Positions 53,130 to 62,021 of a stretch of DNA of 64,000 nt are shown piece by piece (position 1 is the stretch's first letter; the number at the start of each line of letters is the position of its first letter). The position numbers and the translations under genes were made by a program. Under the pieces are notes generated by a model, which made no database searches, was not told the DNA's origin, and saw nothing but the letters and a program-made list of their open reading frames with translations. Source of the DNA: CAVSVP01 sp963731125. GTDB taxonomy: Bacteria; Pseudomonadota; Gammaproteobacteria; Competibacterales; Competibacteraceae. The DNA lies in contig CAVSVP010000008.1 in assembly GCA_963731125.1 (NCBI GenBank), positions 310,001 through 374,000 on the forward strand, read 5' to 3'.

Positions 53130-54380
53130 TCAATGTCGAACTTGGGAGCCCAGGGCGATGGCGCCGAGCATGACAAAGCGTTCGTAGGCCTCCCACCAGT
53201 GTTGTACGGTGCCGAGGTCCTGAGTGGTGGGCGCAGTTAAGGTGCGATTGGGTTTCGGCCGGCGCGAGTGCCGGGGCATCTTGTTCGACCAAAATCGAAA
53301 CTGAAAAGCGCCGATGAGGTGTTTGAGGTGGTAGAACATGACCTCAATCCAGGTTCTGACGCAGTAGAGTTCCCGCGCGGTGACGGGATCTTGGTGCAAG
53401 TCGCTACCCATTAACACGACCGGACCGCGACGGGTCACGGCGAAGACAAAGCGGATCAGGCCGCCGGTGGGTTTCCAGAGCAGATTGAGGGCGAGTATCG
53501 ACACCGTCTCGACGCGACCCTACACCCGACACGAGACAGTTGAAAACAGATGCGCGTAGTCGAAGCACTCCATCACTTTCACCTTGTCGCCATAGATGGG
53601 CGGCCGACCGAGCTGACCGGGTGCTGGCGGCGCGGCTTCAAAATAGGCGACATAGTGCTTTTTGGCGCGGATGATGAGTGTGAGGCAGGGGGCTTTGAGG
53701 CTGATCGACCATACCGACTGGGCGATACGAAATACCGAGGCGACCGAGAAAAACGCATCTCGCACCAGGATGCTGGGGCGGTCTTGATCGAGGGCAAATG
53801 CCAATGCCATGAACCCCAGGCGATTGGCCAGCGTTTCCGTAGCAGTGCTCGACTGGTCCACCTGCCCGAGAGGTTGCCACCCCTGATGGATGCGTAACCC
53901 CAAAGGTAGACAAAAGGGCGCGGCCATCGACCCCACCACGATCCCCAGCGCCCCCCCACACTGACCCCGAAAATAGCACGGTTTGCTTTGCGTTTCCGAC
54001 TCTTGATGCAGCGTAACCACCCCAGGCATGCGCCGGCCTTCCTTGGAAACATAAGTATGATCGCCTAAGAGTACACACCGACCGTGCGTGTAGACCACCT
54101 GCTGCTGGGCTAACACAAACCCTGCCCAGTGATGGATTACCTCGCGCAACGACCACGCGTTAGAACGGAAAAACGGTAACAGACTGTGATAACCGTTGAC
54201 ATCCAGCAGCCAGAACCGACACCAGGAGCTGACCCCCACCATCTCCGTGCTCGCGATGAAGCCTAGGACAATCAGGGCAAACTTCAACCAGGTGCGATGG
54301 TGCGAAAAAAGGCTACGAAAACTGCCTACCGCATGGTATAGATAGGTGTGCATAAAATCTCCTGAATAGATCGCCTGCAT
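53130..54380 (-). pseudogene. IS4-like transposase with in-frame amber codon
   Basis: First part (54380 to 53523) has WLLDVNGYHSLLPFFRS, CVLLGDHTYVSKEGRRMPGV (Asp), and SILVRDAFFSVASVF (Asp). A TAG at 53520-53522 stops it, but the same frame goes on after it for 130 codons with LNLLWKPTGGLIRFVFA and the Glu region CVRTWIEVMFYHLKHLIGAF. So one nonsense substitution divides an otherwise complete transposase of about 415 residues. Its 5' side truncates an unrelated host gene (see 54483). Confidence 0.85.
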
Positions 54381-54667
54381 CCCATCAGCGATTCTACTCG
54401 GGGGATTTTATGTACGTTCAGCGAATCTGAAGAGCTTGCTGATAATAATGGTTATCCCCTGTCAGGTCTTAACTCGTTTTGATCATTTCTGCACCGAAAA
54501 TTTACGACTCACGAGTCAGGTTATGACTCATTCTATATGCATACGCATGAATTGCGCGAATATAATGCCGAAGTGGAAAGCAGATTGATAGCGAGCGGCG
54601 AAAAAACACCGTCACATAACGAGCTTGATAGGTTAGCTGCACATAGCAAGATTCTTAAAGGTATATT

Positions 54668-56143
54668 CAATACCCTCGCCAATTTACCGTAGCTCAGGCC
54701 CTTACAAGTGGTTGATTAATGCGCCCAAGCTGAGCGACCTGAGAGGCGATGGAGTCCATAGAAATCGGCTGAGGCATTTGCGGAAGGTATTTTAGGATTT
54801 CACGAGCATATTTCCAGCCTCGAAACAGGGCCTTGAGATCAAGGACGCTAAAGGCCGGACAGTGTTCGCGCAGGGGGCGGATCAGTACCTGCGAGAGCGA
54901 GACCATGAACAGGGCCAAGTTGGCGCTGTTGTAGACCGGGGTCTGTTTGACCGCCATAAAGTCTTCCAGCCCCCAATATTGCTTCGCGTCGCGGAACTGA
55001 AATTCCAGTTGGAAGCGTACGCGATAGAAGGTGATCATTCGCTCGTAGTCCAAGCTCAGATCGCTGCTGAATAAGATGACATGAGCACGGGCTTGGGTGC
55101 GTTGGTTGATTTTGACGAGGATCACGACATTGAGCCGATCGGGAAACAACTTGTGCCAGACGGGCAGTTGATAGATCAGGGTGCGGATGTGATCGCGGAC
55201 CGAGTCCTGCTTCAAGTGCCGCTCGGGCAGTTGTTCATAGTTGAGTTTATCGCCGTACTTGCGGCGCGGCCCCCGCCCTGAGTACGCTCCCCTATAGGGT
55301 TCATACAGGGCAGCGTTGTGCTGGAGCTTGCAGATCATTTCCAAGCCGGTTTGGCGCACCATCTGAAGCGCTGCATGATGACCAAACGCCCCATCGAAGA
55401 CGAAGTAGCGCAGCTTGATCTGCTGGCCCAACAGGGCCAATACTGGGCGGATAATGCCTTGTACCAACACCAGATAAGGCGATAGCACGACCTCCCGGCG
55501 ATTGCGATTACGACTGCCTTTCGGGCGCCCCTTTGGCTTGGCCGGTGTGGCGTTGGTGCGATGGCTGGCCTTCGCCTTGTTGCCCGTTTTCTGGCCCTTG
55601 GGACTACTGTCGGCTGGCCCCTTGAGGATCGGTTCCAGACGTACCGTATGCGAACAGCCTCGGTTCACGTTGATCAGCGACAGGTTCAGAAAACACAGCC
55701 CCGGCACCGTCTTACCATACAACGAACTGAAAAAACGACCCAGACCATAGGTTTGTTTGCCCGATTTGGTGACCACCACCTCATCGCCCGCCAGCAGCCA
55801 CTCCGTGTCCTCGCCCAGCAGATGCGTGCGGATCAACCACCAATGCACCTGCGCCCAGTCAATCGTCGTGGTGAAAAACCGTTGGATTGTCCGGTAGCTG
55901 CCACCGCGCTCCGCCCAACGTGATACCCCCAGCATCGTCACCCGACCCGTGACCGCTAACAAGCCTTCTACGATTCGCGCCAAACGACGCACACTTGTTT
56001 TATCCAGTGTCTGGTTTAGGCAACTCAAAATCAGCATAATGTCATGCATGGGCGGCGCGCCTCTGAAGTGGTAGGTTTTAGTTCGCTACTACTTACCTTA
56101 CCACTGCGGCCTGCCGCCCTCCTGTATTTTGGCGAAGGTATTG
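54668..56143 (-). mobile_element. IS4-type element, 1.48 kb
   Basis: Ends CAATACCCTCGCCAATTTAC and the inverse of CAATACCTTCGCCAAAATAC as terminal inverted repeats, flanked by a 5-bp duplication ATATT (54663-54667 and 56144-56148). It contains one intact transposase gene. Its position in a host gene gives clear boundaries. Confidence 0.87.
54694..56049 (-). CDS. IS4-type transposase, intact
   Basis: 451 residues. N-terminal helical part, first Asp in TEWLLAGDEVVVTKSGKQTY, second Asp in LRYFVFDGAFGHHAAL, and the Y-R-E-like Glu helix VRFQLEFQFRDAKQYWGLED. A basic, low-complexity linker lies about residues 150-185 (KGRPKGSRNRNRR). No frameshift or stop. It should be able to mobilise the element at 54668-56143. 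Confidence 0.93.
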   Translation of the reverse strand: MHDIMLILSCLNQTLDKTSVRRLARIVEGLLAVTGRVTMLGVSRWAERGGSYRTIQRFFTTTIDWAQVHWWLIRTHLLGEDTEWLLAGDEVVVTKSGKQTYGLGRFFSSLYGKTVPGLCFLNLSLINVNRGCSHTVRLEPILKGPADSSPKGQKTGNKAKASHRTNATPAKPKGRPKGSRNRNRREVVLSPYLVLVQGIIRPVLALLGQQIKLRYFVFDGAFGHHAALQMVRQTGLEMICKLQHNAALYEPYRGAYSGRGPRRKYGDKLNYEQLPERHLKQDSVRDHIRTLIYQLPVWHKLFPDRLNVVILVKINQRTQARAHVILFSSDLSLDYERMITFYRVRFQLEFQFRDAKQYWGLEDFMAVKQTPVYNSANLALFMVSLSQVLIRPLREHCPAFSVLDLKALFRGWKYAREILKYLPQMPQPISMDSIASQVAQLGRINQPLVRA

Positions 56144-56279
56144 ATATTGAAAAGCAATATTAATTCACATGTCGCTCTTCAGGGGATGCTCGAGAAAGTG
56201 TTAGAGGATAGAACTGCCATATTCTTTGATGCCAATAGAGCGCTAAAAAACTGGCCAGCGGTTCTAACTGTATATATTA

Positions 56280-56366
56280 GACATTATCGGTTTTAAGGTT
56301 TCGGCGAATTATTATCCTTGATGTACAGGTAGTTAAGTTGGTCAATAGCTTATTTCCGATAATGTC
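56280..56366 (+). repeat. 87-bp MITE, copy 2
   Basis: Exact inverted copy of 45024-45110, here with TA on both sides (56278-56279 and 56367-56368). Removing it with one TA restores the reading frame of the interrupted membrane-protein gene. Confidence 0.92.
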
Positions 56367-56506
56367 TATTGTAATTGTAAGTTTTATAGCGGTTGTTTTT
56401 GGTTATATGTCTTTTGATAGTACGAACGTATAACAACGGGGTCAACGCTGACCGTATTACTCGCCGCTTCGCGTCAGGTAATACGGCAGGTCACTCCAAT
56501 AAAAAG

Positions 56507-57784
56507 CTACACCCGCGTGATCCGTCTTATCTCCGGTTTGGCCCAGGCTATGTTCAGGACGGCGACACCGACGAGCGCCGCAACTATGACGATATAGAAT
56601 GGCGCCCGGATATTGATGCTCATCAAGTCCCCGCCGAGCAGCGACATGCCCCCGGCAACCAGCGTGAACACGGCGGTGGTGATACCCATGATCCAGCCTT
56701 GTTCTTCGTCGCTGACGCTGGCGGCATAGAGACCGAGAAATGTGGGGTAGGTGATGCCGAAGACGAAATAGAATATGAACACCGGAACGAAGCAGAGGAT
56801 CGCAACGGGTGAAGCGATAAACGCTGCGGTACACGCCGCCCAGACGATCAAATTAATGGCAATGATGGTTTGCTTGCCGACCCGCTTTTGCACCGGCGCA
56901 ACCAGAAAAGTGCTGGAAAATGCCAGCGCCACGCCAATGGTCAGCATGACCATGCTGCCGCCCAAGGTGCCGTAGCCAAAGCGACTGGTCAGATAATTGT
57001 CTACAAACACATAGAATGTGACATTGGCGATGTGAAAGAACAGGAATACTGCGGTTAGCCGGAGTACAAGTGGGTATTCGGTCACGCGCCACAGGAGATA
57101 GAATATTTCCAGCGGCCGGAAAACGAAGGGCTGACGCTCCCGTTTGATGTCTTTGAAGAACAGGATCACTAGGAAAATCGCGAAGAGGACCAGGACCAAC
57201 GCGGCATAGAACGGCAGCGTGAGGCTGGCGATCGCACCGATGAATTCGGGATCGGACAGAAACCCGCCCATGATCGGCCCGCCAACGAGGCCGAAGCTCA
57301 CGCCGGTGATGATGTAGCCCATATTGCGCGCGCGGTCGGCGTCGTCGACGCTGACATCGATCATCGCCGCCTGCGCGATTGGTTGATTGCCGGCCGTAAA
57401 GCCGGTGATGCCCCGGCCCAAGATGAGGAGCCAAAGACTGCTGGTGTAAAGCGCCGCGATCGTGATCGCATAGCCGGACAAGGCTCCGAACAGGCAGATC
57501 AGAATGGCATTCCTGCGGCCGATGACATCCGAAAGTTTGGAAATGTAAGGGGCCCCTAGGAACCAGCAGAGAAAGAAGATGCCGATGACCAGGCCGTAGT
57601 TCAAATGGCGGGTGGCGTCGGAGGCGCTTTGCGGCAGAAAGCTCGAGCTGGGCTCCATGATCATGGCGTTGATGATCGGAAACACCAGGCCCTGGCCGAG
57701 AAGATCAACGAAGACTACGAATAACAGTGCGAATTTAGCAGGCCACGACATTGCTGGCTCCTTATTGATGGCTGCGGTCGTCAA
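56507..57784 (-). CDS. MFS transporter (drug-efflux-like)
   Basis: A 425-residue protein with 12 predicted helices. Motif A-type loop APYISKLSDVIGRRNAIL after helix 2, GRGITGFTAGNQPIAQAAMI in helix 4-5, and GVSFGLVGGPIMGGF (motif C-like, as in drug/proton antiporters). It resembles Tet/TCR-type proton-driven exporters; the substrate is unknown. A long hairpin CCGTATTAC ... GTAATACGG at about 56453-56488 lies just past its stop and may act as a terminator. Gene flanked by repeats and transposase DNA on both sides, so it is likely acquired. Confidence 0.88.
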   Translation of the reverse strand: MTTAAINKEPAMSWPAKFALLFVVFVDLLGQGLVFPIINAMIMEPSSSFLPQSASDATRHLNYGLVIGIFFLCWFLGAPYISKLSDVIGRRNAILICLFGALSGYAITIAALYTSSLWLLILGRGITGFTAGNQPIAQAAMIDVSVDDADRARNMGYIITGVSFGLVGGPIMGGFLSDPEFIGAIASLTLPFYAALVLVLFAIFLVILFFKDIKRERQPFVFRPLEIFYLLWRVTEYPLVLRLTAVFLFFHIANVTFYVFVDNYLTSRFGYGTLGGSMVMLTIGVALAFSSTFLVAPVQKRVGKQTIIAINLIVWAACTAAFIASPVAILCFVPVFIFYFVFGITYPTFLGLYAASVSDEEQGWIMGITTAVFTLVAGGMSLLGGDLMSINIRAPFYIVIVAALVGVAVLNIAWAKPEIRRITRV

Positions 57785-57829
57785 AGTGTGACTGTCTTTT
57801 GACCTATTGTCATGCTGAAGAAATCAACA

Positions 57830-57920
57830 CACGCTACGCTAATAGGGGACAGACCACGGTTTTATTGGTAGCACGCTACGCTAATAGGGGACATGCTGGT
57901 AGCATGCTGGTAGCATGTTG
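57830..57920. repeat. GGGGAC-type repeats and TGGTAGCATGC iterations ahead of the RAYT gene
   Basis: Two copies of CACGCTACGCTAATAGGGGACA about 40 bp apart, then CTGGTAGCATG three times. They directly precede a REP-associated tyrosine transposase gene, as its cognate repeats normally do. Confidence 0.7.
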
Positions 57921-57947
57921 AGCAATTGAATCAAGAAGGATCGCCAC

Positions 57948-58217
57948 ATGCCAAGACGGTCACGGATTGCCCTTGTCGGTGTACCGCTGCACCTGATTCA
58001 GCGCGGCAACAAGCGCCAGGCATGTTTCTTCGCCGAGGAGGACTGCGAAGCGTACCTGGGCTGGCTGGAGAAGTACGCTCAGGAGGTCGGTTGCAGCATT
58101 CACGCCTATGTCCTCATGACCAATCATGTCCATCTGCTCATAACGCCCTGAAAATCGGGCGGAGCGGGGGATCTGATGAAACGCCCAGGACAGCGCTATG
58201 TCCGGTACGTCAATCGT
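57948..58217 (+). pseudogene. REP-associated tyrosine transposase (RAYT), 5' part
   Basis: Y1-transposase N-terminus: RIALVGVPLHLIQRGNKRQA, and the metal-binding HUH motif in AYVLMTNHVHLLITP. A TGA at 58149-58151 breaks the frame, which continues past it as GGAGDLMKRPGQRYVRYVNR. Homology ends at 58217, where the serine-recombinase element begins, and resumes at 60926. So it is both stopped and split. Confidence 0.85.
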
Positions 58218-58348
58218 CTCGATGGCTTCATGATGCCTCCTCATTGGATAAGGTACTCGCTCCCGTGGCTAAGAAAAAATGCCGGGAGTGGATAGAAATT
58301 ATAGCGGTTAATCGAGCCGCCGGCATCCGCCGACGACTCAAACGGGCA

Positions 58349-60427
58349 TTAGTTTGCCGGAGAAGAAGGGCTATGCTGTCTACGTTTGACTTGCACGCGG
58401 AGTGTACGGATTTGTCGTTGGGTCAGCTTGAATCGCCAGGGCATGCCGGGCCCAGAGTGGCTGCCTTGGAGCTGTCCCTGTTGCAGCCAACGGTGGACCG
58501 TGGCTTTGCTCACGGCTAACATTTCCATCACGCCGCGGATCGTATACGTGCCATCGTTCCAGCGTAACCCGTCTGATGACAAATCCCCCACCTTGATATT
58601 CGCTAGGTTCCAGCGCTTACGCAGATGCCAGATATTGTTTTGTTGAAACGCGCTGCCACGCGTCGTTCGGTAGCCCTCAGCATTGAGCGTAACGGCGATT
58701 TGTTGGTCGGTCTTTTTCTCGGCGTGCAGTTGTCGAATCCGTGTTTCTATTCGCTCACCGTCCACGTAGTTTTGATAGCTGACACCATAACGGACAAACT
58801 CATGTTCACTGCTCGAACCGGTTTGCCAATTGATCTGGAACCAGAGCTTACCTTGGCGACGACGCTGATCGACAATAACCTCTTTGACGACCAATCTGAG
58901 CAAATGCTTGCGATCGGCCATTGTCGTGGTGGGTGCGTACCATATCCCAGGTAGATTCTCGCCGATGGTCAGAATCGCTTGGCGATCCTCAGCCGTGATT
59001 TCAGCGTGGTTCTCTTTTCGCCAGCGAGCGTAGTCTTGTTCGACAGCCTCAACCGCACGTAGCTTCGCTTCCCAGATCTGTTCGAGGCTACGGGCGACCA
59101 TTCGGTTTTCGGGCTCGACAGCACTGTACTGACGTTGCGCGCGCTGCGCTTCAAAGCGTACCCGTTCCAGGCGAAGTTGCCACTGCTTATCGAGCGACTT
59201 GGACTCCAATTCCAGTTGCTCAAGCGCATCCAACGCCAAGACGATGCGATCCGGTTCCAAGGCGTCGAGCAGTAGCTGCTCGACAGCCGCATCGATCCCT
59301 GGTCCACGGACTTCCTGGCAGTTCGGTCCACCGTATTCGTGCGCGTCGGCACTGCATCGATAAACCGGATGTTCGCCCTTCGATCCTGAGTAGCCTACGC
59401 CCATGTGCCGTCCGCAGCGACCACAGACGATAATTCCCTGTAGCAACGCTTTGCCCTTACCCGGTGCGCCCTCGTGGCCATAGGCGCTCCGGTTTTTCTG
59501 CAATCGCTTGCGATTAGCCAGATACGTTTCCCAGCTGATGTACGCTGGATAAACAGCCTGTAGGCAGATTGGCCATTGCTCCACGGGAAGTTCAGCGACG
59601 CATTGGCGTGCCGGATCGAACAGGTGTTGCCCATGGACATACGCGCCGGCGTAGGCCGGGTTGTGCAGAATGCGCGTAAGGGTACTGGTCATGGGCAGAT
59701 GCCAGACCGTTTCATGAGGTATCGGACCGCGCGCGGGCCGTGAGGGGACGAGCAACTGCGCCTGAACCAGATACTCGCGAACCGCCCGGACACTGCCCAG
59801 TTCGTCGAACTTAGCGAAAATTAGCCGCAAACGCGCCGGTACTTCCTCATCGGGATTAAGCATCACGCTACCATTGCGCAGGCGTGTCAAGCCCACCGGT
59901 AAGAGATGCTGCAGTTCACCGCGCTCGGCTTTATGCCGTGCACCGGCATGCATGCGCCGTTTGATGTGATGCAGTTCCGCTTCGCTCATCATGCCCGACA
60001 ATCCCAGCAGTAGACGATCATGGTAAAGCCGGGGATCGTAAAGTTGTTCGCCGTCGGCGATCAGCACACCAAACATCGAACACAGTTCGATTAGCCGGTA
60101 CCAATCGCTATTGTTGCGAGCGAGACGCGAGGCATCGAAACTCACCACCAGGCCGACGTGACCCAGACCCAGTTCGGTCATCAAAAACTGAAACCCTTGG
60201 CGCTCATCGCTGGAGGCGCCGCTTTTACCCAGATCGTCATCAATGACGTGAACCCGCTCGCGCGGCCAACCAAAGCCAACCGCACGATCCACCAGTCGAT
60301 ATTGTAGCTCAGTACTCTCGCCATGGTGTACGACCTGACTCAGTGAGGACTGACGAATATACACATACGCCTGCTTGGCCTGATGAGCAGGTGTGACTTT
60401 GGAGCCTGTCCAGGCATCAACGTTCAT
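58349..60427 (-). CDS. Large serine recombinase
   Basis: 692 residues. Resolvase domain (about 15-165) with catalytic Ser in AYVYIRQSSLSQV and SFDASRLARNNSDWYRL; a recombinase domain (about 180-300; NPAYAGAYVHGQHLF); a zinc ribbon (CGRCGRH ... YRCSADAHEYGGPNC); a coiled coil (about 400-480); and a C-terminal HTH (MLAVSKATVHRWLQQGQLQG). This is the architecture of transposase-like large serine recombinases. Intact, and its ATG overlaps the upstream frame's stop (ATGA), so translation is coupled. Confidence 0.95.
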   Translation of the reverse strand: MNVDAWTGSKVTPAHQAKQAYVYIRQSSLSQVVHHGESTELQYRLVDRAVGFGWPRERVHVIDDDLGKSGASSDERQGFQFLMTELGLGHVGLVVSFDASRLARNNSDWYRLIELCSMFGVLIADGEQLYDPRLYHDRLLLGLSGMMSEAELHHIKRRMHAGARHKAERGELQHLLPVGLTRLRNGSVMLNPDEEVPARLRLIFAKFDELGSVRAVREYLVQAQLLVPSRPARGPIPHETVWHLPMTSTLTRILHNPAYAGAYVHGQHLFDPARQCVAELPVEQWPICLQAVYPAYISWETYLANRKRLQKNRSAYGHEGAPGKGKALLQGIIVCGRCGRHMGVGYSGSKGEHPVYRCSADAHEYGGPNCQEVRGPGIDAAVEQLLLDALEPDRIVLALDALEQLELESKSLDKQWQLRLERVRFEAQRAQRQYSAVEPENRMVARSLEQIWEAKLRAVEAVEQDYARWRKENHAEITAEDRQAILTIGENLPGIWYAPTTTMADRKHLLRLVVKEVIVDQRRRQGKLWFQINWQTGSSSEHEFVRYGVSYQNYVDGERIETRIRQLHAEKKTDQQIAVTLNAEGYRTTRGSAFQQNNIWHLRKRWNLANIKVGDLSSDGLRWNDGTYTIRGVMEMLAVSKATVHRWLQQGQLQGSHSGPGMPWRFKLTQRQIRTLRVQVKRRQHSPSSPAN

Positions 60428-60611
60428 CGGCCACGTCCTCCTTTGCCACGGCGAGGACGCGGTCGATCAGTACGACCAATCGCTGGGCGAACAGTCGACG
60501 TCGCTGCGCGTCGAGCGGGCTTATTGCGGGCATGCCCGGCATCGACGGGCTGATCGCCGGGTCGATGCTCTGCGCTCGTAGCTCCACCGGTAGAACGGAA
60601 TGATGTGACAT
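60417..60611 (-). CDS. Small protein upstream of the serine recombinase
   Basis: 64 residues, beginning SHHSVLPVELRAQ and ending LFAQRLVVLIDRVLAVAKED; an amphipathic helical C-terminus. Its stop lies 10 bases inside the recombinase gene in another frame. GAGAGGAAGCTAGCC precedes the ATG. Alternative to the frame at 60424-60897, which overlaps it; only one of the two needs to be functional in the overlap. Confidence 0.5.
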   Translation of the reverse strand: MSHHSVLPVELRAQSIDPAISPSMPGMPAISPLDAQRRRLFAQRLVVLIDRVLAVAKEDVADER

Positions 60612-60897
60612 GGCTAGCTTCCTCTCTCGTTTGTGCCATCACGTGTAGACGGCGTGCGACAGGAAGCAGGGTACGCGCTGAAATCGGTAACAGCACGGAC
60701 GCTTCAGCTGGCGGTGACGGTGGGTGATTATGATCCGTGGCCGCTATCGGCACCGAACGTGTCCGCCCATTGGCAAGGCGAACGACCAGATGGCCTTGGT
60801 TACGTGCCGCGGCACGTCGGACAACGAGTAGCGTGCTACCAAAAAGCGGATGGACCGGGTCAATGATGGTAACGTGACTCGGTAACTCTTCTACCAG
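60424..60897 (-). CDS. DUF5372-like small protein upstream of the serine recombinase
   Basis: Open frame from an unclear start (possible CTG at 60897; first GTG at 60753) with VTIIDPVHPLFGSTLLVVRR and LVVRLANGRTRSVPIAATD, which I believe is the pattern of short proteins that travel with this recombinase type. The frame ends in TGA overlapping the recombinase ATG. The last 60 codons (GRTDRPRPRRGKGGRGR) look less natural than the overlapping 64-codon frame, so a true gene may end earlier with a frameshift. Confidence 0.45.
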   Translation of the reverse strand: MVEELPSHVTIIDPVHPLFGSTLLVVRRAAARNQGHLVVRLANGRTRSVPIAATDHNHPPSPPAEASVLLPISARTLLPVARRLHVMAQTREEASHVTSFRSTGGATSAEHRPGDQPVDAGHARNKPARRAATSTVRPAIGRTDRPRPRRGKGGRGR

Positions 60898-60925
60898 TGT
60901 GGCAGTGTGATCTGTTTGCGGTAGC

Positions 60926-61237
60926 TATCGTCGTAGTGGCACGCTATGGGAGGGTCGTTTTCGTTCTTGCGTGACCCAGGGAGAGGGCTATGTGTTGGGC
61001 TGCTATCGCTACATCGAGTTAAATCCCGTACGTGCGGACATGGTCGGGCATCCGGCAGATTATCCCTGGTCAAGCTACCGTGCCAACGTCCAGGGCGAAC
61101 CCTCTACACTGTTGACAGCTCACCCGCTCTATGCCGCTTTGGGTAAAGACGACAAAGCACGGCAAGCTGCCCACCGTGAGCTTTTCCGCTATCAGCTTGA
61201 TCTGGGGATGGTCAACGAGATTCGAGCCGCGCCATGA
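60926..61237 (+). pseudogene. REP-associated tyrosine transposase (RAYT), 3' part
   Basis: Continues the split RAYT: RRSGTLWEGRFRSCVTQGEG, then the conserved YVLGCYRYIELNPVRADMV with the catalytic Tyr region, and DYPWSSYRANVQG. It ends at TGA 61235-61237, overlapping the start of the EamA fragment. Confidence 0.87.
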
Positions 61238-61461
61238 GTTGGTTGGTGCTGGTGCTGTCGGTAGGCGCCGTCGGATTGTTGTATACGCTGATTCGCTGCG
61301 GTGCGGCAGCGCGGGTCGCCAGTCTGTTTTATCTCACTCCACCGGTGACCGGGGTGCTGGCTTATTTGCTGTTCGATGAAGCCCTGGGAGTGATGGCGTT
61401 AGTGGGTATGGTCGTGGTAGCGGGCGGGATGGTCTTGGTGCATATGCCCGTGCGACGGTAG
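61234..61461 (+). pseudogene. C-terminal fragment of an EamA/DMT-family transporter
   Basis: 75 residues: VLSVGAVGLLYTLIRCGAA, VASLFYLTPPVTGVLAYLLF and GVMALVGMVVVAGGMVLV, the last two to three helices of EamA-type exporters. The eight or so upstream helices are absent, replaced by RAYT DNA. A remnant. Confidence 0.8.
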
Positions 61462-61601
61462 CGGTTGGTGACCAAGCCAGGGTCCGCTCGTTTCTAGCAT
61501 ATTAAGTCTTGTGGCGTTGCGTGTTCGCCGGCTGTAAAGGGAACGGCAGTCGGGGGGGGCAGTGTATCCAGAAAACAGGCTACGTCCATTTCCGCCCCCG
61601 A

Positions 61602-61922
61602 CTAGTGTAAAACGGCCCGGGCTGCCTGTTCGCGGGTATAGAAACGATTCTGACGGACAAACCCGGCGATCACTGAACTCTTGATGGTAAGCACTCTGCC
61701 GGTTGTGTCTCGTTCTGTAATCCACTCGTCAGGAAGCCCTTCCAGTAAATGAAAAGGTGCCGGTGTGCCATTCTTAAACCGCGAAATCTGCACCTGCCCG
61801 GTGGCCGTGTCGCAAAAGCCGGGAATAAAGCCGCTAGTGCGATTGCCTTGGCTGACACCTCCGGTACCTGCAAAAGCCAGATTTTCTTTGCGGAGCCGTT
61901 GCTCGGTCATGGTGAAACTCAT
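61602..61922 (-). CDS. Conserved hypothetical protein
   Basis: 106 residues with a compact single domain: SGFIPGFCDTATGQVQISRF, PAPFHLLEGLPDEWITERD, SSVIAGFVRQNRFYTREQAA. I recall similar short proteins in many proteobacteria, none with a known role. ATG preceded by an AGGAGACAGGCG-type ribosome binding site. It has no partner gene nearby. Confidence 0.75.
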   Translation of the reverse strand: MSFTMTEQRLRKENLAFAGTGGVSQGNRTSGFIPGFCDTATGQVQISRFKNGTPAPFHLLEGLPDEWITERDTTGRVLTIKSSVIAGFVRQNRFYTREQAARAVLH

Positions 61923-62021
61923 CGCCTGTCTCCTCTGTTTCTGATCGTTCCCTTGGTTTTTGCCTCTGGGGCATTATTTCCACTGCTTAGTTATTGGATA
62001 AGCAGAATACATGCCAGATAA

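Larger units (their letters stand above)
54483..56433 (+). pseudogene. Membrane-protein gene broken by an IS and an 87-bp MITE
   Basis: Three exon-like pieces, 54483-54667, 56149-56279 and 56369-56433, form one reading frame when the IS4-type element (with one ATATT) and the MITE (with one TA) are removed. The joined product reads HELREYNAEVESRLIASGEK, AAHSKILKGILKSNINSHVA, LEDRTAIFFDANRALKNWP, then a hydrophobic tail VLTVYIIVIVSFIAVVFGY before the stop. A TGA at 54480 and transposase DNA upstream show that the N-terminal part is lost. I do not recognise the family; the end looks like a single membrane anchor. Confidence 0.75.
58218..60925 (-). mobile_element. 2.7-kb serine-recombinase element inserted in the RAYT gene
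   Basis: Boundaries come from the RAYT homology: Y-V-N-R ends at 58217 and Y-R-R-S-G-T-L-W-E-G starts at 60926. No terminal inverted repeats are evident, as is usual for serine-recombinase-mobilised elements. It carries the recombinase and one or two small genes ahead of it. Confidence 0.75.

Noticed and set aside
42108..54380. Stop codon reassignment or suppression (UGA and UAG inside PIN, IS630 and IS4 genes)
   Set aside because: Housekeeping genes use these codons only as stops, and the affected genes are mobile or accessory and show other decay as well.
58218..60925. Prophage or integrative element based on the large serine recombinase
   Set aside because: Only one or two small genes accompany it and there are no phage or conjugation genes; the insert is 2.7 kb.
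61732..62021. Plus-strand frame ending in a hydrophobic stretch (61749-62021)
   Set aside because: Antisense to the conserved hypothetical gene over most of its length; no ribosome binding site.
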